A stretch of 64,000 bases of DNA from Corythucha ciliata (Eukaryota > Arthropoda > Insecta > Hemiptera > Tingidae): assembly GCA_038030265.1 (NCBI GenBank), contig CM075937.1:36746198-36810197 (forward strand), given 5' to 3'. The notes under the pieces are model-generated. The model ran no database searches. It was not told the DNA's origin and saw only the letters and a list, made by a program, of their open reading frames with translations. Each line of letters opens with the position of its first letter. Position 1 is the first letter of the stretch. Of this stretch, positions 1 through 11,411 are shown in pieces. A program made the position numbers and the translations under genes.

Positions 1-1952
1 CAGATGTGTGAGAATGATAGATTTACCTTCACATACTGCACATAATTTTAAGGAAATAAAAAAGCCGTTACAGTAGTGTTGTATTTGACATTAAAGAAGT
101 GGGCATTTCTTTTAATTTTTCTTTTTCATTCATTTTGCTTACCACGATACTCATGCGAGATGGTTTACACCAATTAAGAGTACGTTGATATGGTTTACAC
201 TTATGGTGCGGCGGGGAGGAAACGGTTACGAAGCAGTGCGGCAGTACGCTCGACTTTTTCCAAGAAGAAGGCTCCCTAAGCTGACAGGCGTACTTTTTCA
301 AACGTTTACCGTTTCATGCGACAGACCGGACGCGATCCTAGTTCAGGCCAGACATACCCGGACCGAATCACGACTGGTGGAAGAACACGTGAGATTCTGT
401 CTGAGTTCGACCATGATCCGACCATGAGTACCAGAAGGGCTGCGCTAAGGTTGAATATCTCGCATTCCCGTGTCTGGAAAGTTCTCAAAAAAGATAGTCG
501 TCATCCATTCCATCTGCAAAAAGTCCAACAGCTGCTCCCGAGGGATTATGAAGCGAGGACATCATTTTGTCGTTGGTTCCAGCAGAAGTCGAATGAAGAC
601 CGCGAATTCCAGTCACGAATTTTGTGGACTGATGAGGACTTTCACGCGGGCTGGAATTTTCAATTCTAGAAATTCACACATCTGGGCACGTGAAAATCCT
701 CATGGAATCAGGGAGTCAAAGTTCCAGTACGACTTCCGAGTAAACGTCTGGATCGGTATCATCGGTAGATGGATCCTACCACCCCTCATCCTTCCCCAAC
801 GTCTCAACGCGGCATCATTCCTCCAAACGCTTCAAAATTTAAATTCTTTGCTTGACATTCCCTTTGGCATTAGGCAAAATATGTGGTGGCAAATGGACGG
901 ATGTCCTGCCCATAACGCGAGAATAATCACAGAATGGATGGCCGAAAATTTTGAGGATCGGTGGATTGGGCGCCATGGTCCCGTCACGTGGCCAGCGAGG
1001 AGCCCGGATTTAACGCCACCAAATTTTTACGTTTGGGGAACGCTGAAATCCATGGTTTACAGCGTGGATATAACGGATGAAGAGCAACTTGTCCAAAGGA
1101 TTCAAGAGTGCTGCACAAGCATGAGCGCAAGGCAACAAGAAATAGAGAGAGCAACAAGTAGTGTCTCAAGAAGAGCAGCTTTGTGCTTGGAGCACGGAGA
1201 AGGCCATTTCGAACAATTTATGTAGTTTTAGTAACCTTTTTATTTTTATTTAATTTTTTTTTGTATTTTGAATACAATTGTTAGTCAGCGAACGTTTCAC
1301 GCGCTGAGAAGAAGCCATTATTGCCACATCGAAAAGTTTTTTTTTTCTGGCGCAATAAAAAGAGATAGTTTATGAGCCTGAAAAATGGATTTGACGCGTC
1401 CTAGTATTCAGCTCGGAATCAAAAACAAATTACTAAAAATACCGAAATGAAAAAGGTGCCAAAAATTAATGTTGTTTTAAAAACGAAATCATGTTTTCTC
1501 AGCCAAAGTAAGTCAGAAGCTGGCATTATGATAAGCCATTCGAATGCTGACAACTTGGAGATGTTTTTAGAGCACAGGTGCGCTACCTGAGTTTTTTTCC
1601 GCTCGTTAAAATCAACAGGATAAATTCACGAAAAATATTTTTTTGTGCAACTAATAACTTTGACGCCCAAAATGATGGGTGTTTCAAGGAAATTCCGAAA
1701 CGAAACCTATCACATCTAGAGGTAAATTTTGTGCGGAATCCAAAGCTGCCACCAAATTTTTTATCGCACTACCCAGAACCAGAGAAATCGTGTTTTTATG
1801 GTGAAAAATGCTTTTATACATAAAAAGTGTTCAAAAAATCATAAATCGGTAACGGCTGGAGATAAAAAAAAAGTGAAAGGGAAAATTTTACAGCTCTTGG
1901 CATGTACTACCACTGTATGCAATATAGTCAACGCCACCGGTGAACACCCTGT
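1..1952 (+). mobile_element. Tc1/mariner-superfamily element, left end outside window
   Basis: The stretch holds a decayed transposase (187-1225) followed by about 725 bp of AT-rich noncoding DNA that ends in ACACCCTG followed by TA (1944-1952). CACCCTG/CAGGGTG termini next to TA are common in insect members of this superfamily. The matching left terminus is not visible, so it lies before base 1 or has been lost. The 3' noncoding part (1226-1940) contains no recognisable gene. The boundary is an inference from the terminal motif only. Confidence 0.45.
187..1225 (+). pseudogene. Frameshifted Tc1/mariner-superfamily (DUF4817-type HTH) transposase
   Basis: This would encode a DNA-transposon transposase, a nuclear enzyme that binds terminal repeats and cuts and joins DNA. 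The N-terminal helix-turn-helix region is recognisable at 187-310 (residues such as YEAVRQYARLFP). It continues in another frame at 316-640 through a second HTH (NISHSRVWKVL) to the first catalytic-aspartate motif LWTDED. The rest is in a third stretch, about 640-1225, with WQMDGCPAHNA (second Asp), WIGRHGPV, WPARSPDLTPPNFYVWG (third Asp, 36 residues after the second) and a family-typical C-terminus ending HFEQFM before TAG at 1223. Reading the whole family match needs frame changes near 225, 315 and 640, so the copy is dead. The DDD signature positions survive. It resembles the multicopy insect transposases annotated as DUF4817/Tc3-like. The exact start codon cannot be fixed. Confidence 0.85.
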
Positions 1953-1970
1953 ATATATAGATTGATTGGT

Positions 1971-3400
1971 TTATACATTTATAGGCTTATGGCGTTTTCT
2001 TGTTAGCACGATAACTCTCGAAGAAATTAATTTAGCAGGACGAGATTTGGCCCAGAAATCAGTAGTCATGCGACCTCGGTTGGTAATGCGTTTGGGCCAA
2101 ATCGGTTCACACTTCACAAATCGGCTCGGTGTGCACCGAGCTTAAATAATACGATAAAATAGACCTCATTTGCGATCAAAAACAACCATGGTCCGAAAAT
2201 TGTAATTTTTAGTACAGGTGATTCCAACTACTGCAGTGCGATAAGGCCGGGCTGCACAGTTCGATGCATTGGTGTCTGTTCAGGGAACACAATAACGAGT
2301 TGCTCAGAGAAAAACCTGAGCTTGGGGACGTCAATTGGGACCAATTTTACTAAGTAACATTTCGAGAAATTTGACAATTTTTGAAACCGTAAAATCGCGT
2401 CCCAAAATTTCTCAAATGTTGGATTTAGTTATTGTACAGCTTGTGTATCCCGTAGGGGTCACCCAATATGATTCAGGTGTCAACAATTTGGTACCCCTGT
2501 GCAGAAGACTCGAAAAAAACTGCGGACCAGCCCATAACTCTCCTTAAAGCGTTCGACTGGGCTGATTTTCTGTAATTATACTTTACTCCGGTGGCAGTAC
2601 AAGCCACCAAAATTTGATGATGATCGGGTAATTTGCTGACCCCCCTCTCCCCACAGCACAACGAGTTGAATTCTGTCGACCAGCCCTCTATATGCGGATC
2701 AAAAAGACTTGATATCTCTCATTCGTTGCTTCGGTCTTGTAGGTTGCGCTCACCAACCAATCACAAACCCTTCCCACTCTAATGGACCACATATGGTGGT
2801 TATTGTCAATGCCTGTGTGTAACTATAGGTTCTCTACCCCTTGCCTACCATTCGATTTTGTCTCCGATAGTAGAAGGCAATCGCTTCACAACATTTTGGA
2901 CCAAAATCCGAATACACTGGAATTCGGCAATTTCTTTCAAATGTCATACCTTACTATCCCCCTTCAAGTTTTTCGAGTTTATAGCGCAATTGGCAGTATG
3001 CGTTATACTATTAATTTTTATTACCAACCCCCCCCCCTCCTACCAACACTGATGTGTACTGTCGGTTGAGTTTGAGCCCAACTTCATCCCCTACCCCATC
3101 ATCACCTCACCCCGCCCCCCCAACAATTACTACTAACCCAGCAATGACTAGCTACCTTCACGTCTCACGTGAAATATTTGCACCGAATATGATGCTTCTA
3201 GAATAAACTGGTGAATTGTGGTGATTTTCTTTACCATTGCAACCCCTATTTTCCCCCTCCCCTTCGACCTATTTGGCTCAAATTCAATACCCCCTGAGGT
3301 CTAATGACTACTGGTTTTTGGGCTGAAGCTCGTTCCGCTAATTTAATGTCTTTGAGAGTTATCGTGCTAACAATAAGAAAAAGGCCATAAATAAATGTAA
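1971..3400. mobile_element. Foldback (inverted-repeat) element with ~130-bp arms
   Basis: The left arm (about 1971-2106) and the right arm (about 3265-3400, reverse complement) align over most of their length. Both share TGTTAGCACGATAACTCTC, a GACGAG/GGAACGAG segment, a CAGTAGTCAT segment and TTTGGGCCAAATC or its variant. The arms differ by many substitutions, so the element is old. The interior carries the motif ACCATGGTCCGAAAAT (2187-2202), which also occurs in other transposons here, and one inverted copy of the 154-bp repeat (2527-2690). No transposase is visible, so it is probably non-autonomous. Confidence 0.6.
2527..2690 (-). repeat. Single inverted copy of the 154-bp repeat unit
   Basis: On the minus strand this stretch reads like the tandem units at 4165-4588. 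It has the same blocks: GAATTCAACTC, GGGGAGAGGGGGGTCAGCAAA, an AAATTTTG core, GGAGTAAAGTATAATTACAG and AAATCAGCCCAGTCG. Finding one copy inside the foldback element and three outside, in the opposite orientation, suggests that a dispersed repeat was locally amplified. Confidence 0.75.
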
Positions 3401-4160
3401 CATACATATAACCAAAGTGCAGTGAATTCGCGTGAAACGTGAAAATATGATCCACACATAACATGATCCATGTTTGCTACTTGAGATCAGTAGTGCCTTT
3501 TCAAAAAGACATGCACAAAAATCGCGGTCCTCAAATTTAATTTTAATAAAAAATCAAATTCAACTTTAACACAAATGAAAGTGATATTGATGGATCTCTA
3601 ACGCCCGACCACGTCTTAATTCAGGGATCCACCGGGATGCCAATTCAGAGTGTATAGATTCAAACGAGTGACCGTAGTGGCGCGAAAAAGCGTAGTGACA
3701 AGTGATTGTGTATTTAAAAACTACCCAAGATTGAACTTACGTTCCTTTTGACCCGACGGGCTTGAGGTCACGTGATCAAGCGTATTCGCGCGGGCAGGTT
3801 GTGAAGGCACGGCTCCCCCTTAAAGACTTCGCAGAACGTCAGAAACCCAGAGCCATGTTTCTAAAATCCCTTAGTGTTGTGGATAGCGAGCAGTTCCCTC
3901 AAGGATAAAGTTGACGCTACCTGGCAATTGTCCCTCGCTCATCCCTGAGCTGGCCGAGCTCACTCACCGAACGGCGAATTACCCCGGATCGAGCTCATTT
4001 CTTCAATATTATATTTCACATACCATAGCGCTCTTTTTAGGCCGTTACATCATCCCCATCTCCACGCCAGCGCACATAATATAGCCTGCTCCACCTTGTG
4101 TGCCCGGCTTGGCACCTCTCCTTCGGCCGGAGCCCACACCCGTCACCCACGACGTTCACT
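3401..4160. other. No gene seen; unclassified repetitive-looking DNA
   Basis: Both strands contain only short reading frames with no recognisable motif. A GC-richer patch at 3740-4150 sits next to the 154-bp tandem repeat. I cannot assign it to a family. Confidence 0.5.
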
Positions 4161-4164
4161 GGTG

Positions 4165-4588
4165 GGACCGTCATCAAATTTTGATGGCTTGTACTGCCAC
4201 CGGAGTAAAGTATAATTACAGAAAATCAGCCCAGTCGGAACGCTTTACGGAGAGTTATGGGCTGGTCCGCAGAATTCAACTCCGTGTGGTGTGGGGAGAG
4301 GGGGGTCAGCAAATTACCCGATCATCATCGAATTTTGATGGCTTGTACTGCCACCGGAGCAAAGTATAATTACAGAAAATCAGCCCAGTCGGAACGCTTT
4401 ACGGAGAGTTATGGGCTGGTCCGCAGAATTCAACTCCGTGAGGTGTGATGAGAGGGGGGTCAGCAAATTACCCGATCATCATCAAATTTTGATGGCTTGT
4501 ACTGCCACCGGAGTAAAGTATAATTACAGAAAATCAGCCCAGTCGGAACGCTTTACGGAGAGTTATGGGCTGGTCCGCAGAATTCGTT
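4165..4588 (+). repeat. Tandem repeat, 154-bp unit, about 2.7 copies
   Basis: The core AATTTTGATGGCTTGTACTG recurs at 4177, 4331 and 4485, an exact spacing of 154 bp twice. Each unit carries GTATAATTACAGAAAATCAG, GGAACGCTTTACGGAGAG and GTCCGCAGAATTC. Copies differ at only a few positions, so the expansion is recent. The short reading frames running through it are by-products of the repeat. The last unit is cut after GCAGAATTC and passes into unrelated sequence. Confidence 0.9.
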
Positions 4589-4775
4589 ATGTTCGTCCGC
4601 AAATTAGGAGGACCCAGAATCTTCTATTTCGATCGGTGACAACGTCTAAGTATAATTATCTTTATTTATTTTTTTCTTACGCTTATTAATTGGTAAGTCC
4701 TAATTATTTTATTTTATTTTTTCTGTGCTTGGAGAAGGCACAGCATGAAGTTTGCCCTTTTATTTTTCCTCCGTA

Positions 4776-5135
4776 ATGGGGGAGGAGACGGATGGAGAGA
4801 ACTCTAGTTCTCAGGGAATGGTCGTGGTAGAATCGAATTACCCGCAAGAAGGCATTAGCGAAAGAGTCGAATTTTTATTTCGTAAGGAGGATTCAGGACC
4901 TTATAAAAGTTATGTAGAAAGTCTGAATCTGGTCAAAGAAGGCGTGGGGCGAGTTCATCCGATGTCTGTCGGGAAAATGATATTTGAATCTTTATCAGAG
5001 ATTTCAAAGACTGTTATTTCAATAAAAACTCAAGGGCGAAATCGGATTGTCATCGAAGGTAACAATTACGCTTCGGCTAATAAACTAGTATCAAATGAAA
5101 TATTTCAAAAGAAAGGTTTTAAAACATATTGTAGG
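4776..5135 (+). pseudogene. Non-LTR retrotransposon ORF1 (gag-like) N-terminal fragment
   Basis: An open frame starts at ATG 4776 (MGEETDGENSSSQG). After a variable acidic segment it has the pattern GPYKSYVES, HPMSVGKMIFESL, then IKTQGRNRIVIEGNNYASAN and KLVSNEIFQKKGFKTY. This order matches the N-terminal nucleic-acid-binding region of ORF1 proteins in insect jockey/I-type LINEs, where the protein packages element RNA. Only about 120 residues remain. The zinc-knuckle region and the whole ORF2 (endonuclease and reverse transcriptase) are absent, and the frame passes directly into a Tc1-like transposase sequence at about 5137. The family call rests on memory of the motif order and has no alignment behind it. 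Confidence 0.55.
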
Positions 5136-5136
5136 G

Positions 5137-5765
5137 AACGCGAGAAGAACTTTAGGAAGCCAAGCAAGGCAAATCGTTTTTTCAGTATTTTACCCGGCAG
5201 AAGGTAGAGGAAGAGCCTAAGCCCGACATCAACAGTTTGGTGGCTGAGGCGACCGGTGTTTCCCGGTCTTCTGTTTTCCGCATCGTGAAGGAAGCCGAAC
5301 GATCGACCTCAGAGGGCTCGAGTACGAGTCGGTCACTTTTCACCACACCTACGAGGAAGAACATTCCACATAAGAAGCGAGTCGAGTTCGGTTCTTTTAC
5401 TGACAGTGCCATTCGTTTTAAAGTTCGCGAGTTTTATGCTGTTAAAAAGCAGTGCCCGTCAATTAGGCTTCTCCATAAGGAGTTACTAGAGCAAGGCGTT
5501 ATAGACTGCGGCAAGGAGTACATTCGGCAGCGCCTACTGGGGTTTAGGTGGAAGAAGTGTCAATCCAATCGTAAAATTCTAATTGAGCGGCCAGAAATTG
5601 CACCCCGTAGGGTCTCCTACCTGAGGGAGATAAAAAACATCGAGAGGCCAACAAGAATATTGTCTTCCTGGATGAAACGTACGTACAAGAGGCCCACAAC
5701 GTTACATCCTGTTGGCAGTCGGAGGACGAATTGGGGGCTACTCATAAAATAGGTGAGCTGATGAT
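5137..5765 (+). pseudogene. Truncated, frameshifted Tc1-like transposase
   Basis: This is a DNA-transposon transposase relic. The start reads LGSQARQIV in frame 1 (from 5152). After a frame change near 5190 it continues in frame 2 with KPDINSLVAEATGVSRSSVF, a helix-turn-helix, and then RFKVREFYAVKKQCPSIRLL and a second DNA-binding block ending YLREIKN. A further frame change near 5645 leads to KNIVFLDETYV, whose Asp at 5671 is the first catalytic residue. Soon after (past HKIGELMIL) the match stops and AT-rich repeat DNA follows, so the second and third catalytic residues are missing. It is a different transposase lineage from the one at 187-1225. It directly abuts the LINE ORF1 fragment, which implies an insertion or a recombination junction near 5135. 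Confidence 0.75.
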
Positions 5766-5774
5766 TCTTCATTC

Positions 5775-5910
5775 ATTTTTCTTAATTTTACCCGTAAATT
5801 TAGCACTTTTTCTCGCTTCTGTCCGTTAATCAGAGATTTTTTTCAGTATGTGTTGCCGTGAATTAGCCATTTATCTCAATTTTAGCCCAAAAATAGTGGT
5901 TTTGTTCCAT
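5775..5910 (-). repeat. Small patch of the degenerate ~30-bp 'CTAAAATTGAG' repeat
   Basis: On the plus strand the patch shows TTAATTTTA, AAATTTAGCACTTTTTCTC, GAATTAGCCATTTATCTCAA and TTTTAGCCC. This is the reverse complement of the motif that fills 53,840-56,090 (GCTAATTCGCGGCTAAAATT). It appears to be a fragment of the same element family. Confidence 0.5.
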
Positions 5911-6650
5911 TTTGGTCTAGATTAAGAGGGCACGAATATTAGCACATTCAGAACTTTTATCCGCTTACTTGTCCCAAGAACAGCACATAAGTGCGCGGCA
6001 TTCTGGCCTCCCACGAGGAGGCGCGAGTTTCAGCGTTTTCCAGGGGGCGCCAAAATCCAACATTAAAAAAGATAATTTACCACTGCAGGCCACGGGTGGG
6101 CCATTGTGAAAGGCTCAGCCGTGGGTTGGCCACCCCTGATGTAAAGCGTTTTCGGACTGAGGTGTATTCAGTGAGTTGGATTGCAAATCATTTCTGATTT
6201 CACTCTTGCCTTCTTCCACACTATATTTGCGAGCGACACCGAGCCTATGCCACTCAACTCCTATCTCCAGCCTACTCGTCATCTAGTTGATGCGCCGCCC
6301 CATATCCGTTGACCATGTATACCTTGGTTGGAGCGGATGGCTGCCCCTGTTTCGTGGGTTCTTCCTACAAACAAATGGAGGAGGAGTACGGACTGTGAAC
6401 ATTCACTCAGCGGTCCTTCGCATAAAACAAATTACTGTTTAGTACTAATTTACTATTTATGCATTTCTTTGTGTTTCATGTTGCTGAATTCAACTTCCGA
6501 GCTTCACAAAGAGACATGTTGCCAAACTGAGAAAAAACGGTTCCGCTATGTGCAATGATGAAACCGCCCCCCCTCCTTTGGTGGATGAACTGCTCTGGCT
6601 TTTCGACGTTGGTCTTTGTCATATAGATAAATTTATAAAAAATTTTATGT
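5911..6650. other. No gene seen; one hAT-like terminus
   Basis: No supportable coding region. On the minus strand, 6138-6125 reads CAGGGGTGGCCAAC, which resembles the termini of hAT-superfamily elements (CAGGGGTGG...). A partner terminus and an 8-bp target duplication were not found. The remainder is unclassified. Confidence 0.4.
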
Positions 6651-6654
6651 AGTA

Positions 6655-6850
6655 AAGGTTCTGAAAGAGTGAAATTCAGTAAAAGAGGTTTTTGAAAGAG
6701 CAAAACCCACGAAATTTGGAGTTTGAACAAGCAAATTTCACGAAATTACGATTTTAACGAGACAAATCCGCCAAAAGATTTGGATGAGTAAAAATCCGCA
6801 AATCTGGCGTTTGTGAGAGTCAAAAATGGCGATTTTTGTTTTTGAAAGTG
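6655..6850 (+). repeat. Degenerate tandem repeat, ~30-34-bp unit
   Basis: The phrase TTTGAAAGAGCAAAACCCAC recurs with variation about every 30-34 bp between 6655 and 6850: GTGAAATTCAGTAAAAGAGG, GCAAATTTCACGAAATTACG, ACAAATCCGCCAAAAGATTT, AAAATCCGCAAATCTGGCG. A related reverse-orientation field is seen at 61,640-61,900. It does not encode a protein. Confidence 0.55.
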
Positions 6851-8954
<2,104 letters not shown>

Positions 8955-11411
8955 CATCTACCAGCACCATCTACCAGCACCATCTACCAGCACCATCTAC
9001 CAGCACCATCTACCAGCACCATCTACCAGCACCATCTACCAGCACCATCTACCAGCACCATCTACCAGCACCATCTACCAGCACCATCTACCAGCACATC
9101 TACCAGCACCATCTTCCAGCACCATCTACCAGCACCATCTACCAGCACCATCTACCAGCACCATCTTCCAGCACCATCTCCAGCACCATCTACCAGCACC
9201 ATCTACCAGCACCATCTTCCAGCACCATCTACCAGCACCATCTACAGCACCATCTTCCAGCACCATCTACCAGCACCATCTACCAGCACCATCTACCAGC
9301 ACCATCTACCAGCACCATCTTCCAGCACCATCTACCAGCACCATCTTCCAGCACCATCTACCAGCACCATCTACCAGCACCATCTACCAGCACCATCTAC
9401 CAGCACCATCTACCAGCACCATCTACCAGCACCATCTACCAGCACCATCTACCAGCACCATCTACCAGCACCATCTACCAGCACCATCTACCAGCACCAT
9501 CTACCAGCACCATCTACCAGCACCATCTACCAGCACCATCTACCAGCACCATCTACCAGCACCATCTACCAGCACCATCTACCAGCACCATCTACCAGCA
9601 CCATCTACCAGCACCATCTACCAGCACCATCTTCCAGCACCATCTACCAGCACCATCTACCAGCACCATCTACCAGCACCATCTACCAGCACCATCTACC
9701 AGCACCATCTCCAGCACCATCTACCAGCACCATCTACCAGCACCATCTACCAGCACCATCTTCCAGCACCATCACCAGCACCATCTACCAGCACCATCTA
9801 CCAGCACCATCTACCAGCACCATCTTCCAGCACCATCTACCAGCACCATCTACCAGCACCATCTTCCAGCACCATCTACCAGCACCATCTACCAGCACCA
9901 TCTACCAGCACCATCTACCAGCACCATCTACCAGCACCATCTACCAGCACCATCTACCAGCACCATCTACCAGCACCATCTACCAGCACCATTCACCAGC
10001 GCCATCTCCCAGCACCATCAACCAGCACCATCTACCAGCACCAACTTTAAGCACCATCTTCCAGCACCATCGACCAGCACTATCTTCCAGCACCATCAAC
10101 CAGCACCATCTACCAGCACCATCTACCAGCACCATCGACCAGCACCATCTACCAGCACCATCTACCAGCACCATCTACCAGCACCATCTACCAGCACCAT
10201 CTACCAGCACCATCTACCAGCACCATCTACCAGCACCATCTCCCAGCACCATCTACCAGCACCATCTACCAGCACCATCTACCAGCACCATCTACCAGCA
10301 CCATCTACCAGCACCATCTACCAGCACCATCTACCAGCACCATCTACCAGCACCATCTACCAGCACCATCTACCAGCACCATCTACCAGCACCATCTACC
10401 AGCACCATCTACCAGCACCATCTACCAGCACCATCTACCAGCACCATCTACCAGCACCATCTACCAGCACCATCTACCAGCACCATCTACCAGCACCATC
10501 TACCAGCACATCTACCAGCACCATCTACCAGCACCATCTACCAGCACCATCTACCAGCACCATCTACCAGCACCATCTACCAGCACCATCTACCAGCACC
10601 ATCTACCAGCACCATCTACCAGCACCATCTACCAGCACCATCTACCAGCACCATCTACCAGCACCATCTACCAGCACCATCTACCAGCACCATCTACCAG
10701 CACCATCTACCAGCACCATCTACCAGCACCATCTACCAGCACCATCTACCAGCACCATCTACCAGCACCATCTACCAGCACCATCTACCAGCACCATCTA
10801 CCAGCACCATCTACCAGCACCATCTACCAGCACCATCTTCCAGCACCATCTACCAGCACCATCTACCAGCACCATCTACCAGCACCATCTACCAGCACCA
10901 TCTACCAGCACCATCTACCAGCACCATCTACCAGCACCATCTACCAGCACCATCTACCAGCACCATCTACCAGCACCATCTACCAGCACCATCTACCAGC
11001 ACCATCTACCAGCACCATCTACCAGCACCATCTACCAGCACCATCTACCAGCACCATCTACCAGCACCATCTACCAGCACCATCTACCAGCACCATCTAC
11101 CAGCACCATCTACCAGCACCATCTACCAGCACCATCTACCAGCACCATCTACCAGCACCATCTTCCAGCACCATCTTCCAGCACCATCTTCCAGCACCAT
11201 CTTCCAGCACCATCTTCCAGCACCATCTTCCAGCACCATCTTCCAGCACCATCTTCCAGCACCATCTTCCAGCACCATCTTCCAGCACCATCTTCCAGCA
11301 CCATCTTCCAGCACCATCTTCCAGCACCATCTTCCAGCACCATCTTACCAGCACCATCTACCAGCACATCTACCAGCACCATCTTCCAGCACCATCTTAC
11401 CAGCACCATCT
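8955..11411 (+). repeat. 13-bp minisatellite, block 1 (CACCATCTACCAG orientation)
   Basis: About 189 head-to-tail copies of CACCATCTACCAG. The left third and the right edge are the most variable: TTCCAG replaces TACCAG in many units at 9110-9640 and in nearly all units at 11,160-11,340, and there are irregular units at 9,990-10,100. The centre is nearly uniform. The consensus contains no stop trinucleotide in any phase on this strand. Because 13 is not a multiple of 3, all three frames read the same 13-residue cycle (TSTIYQHHLPAPS). The block ends exactly where orientation flips at 11,411. Confidence 0.97.

Noticed and set aside
8955..11411. CRISPR array
   Set aside because: The units are contiguous 13-mers with no spacers, no cas genes are present and the context is eukaryotic.
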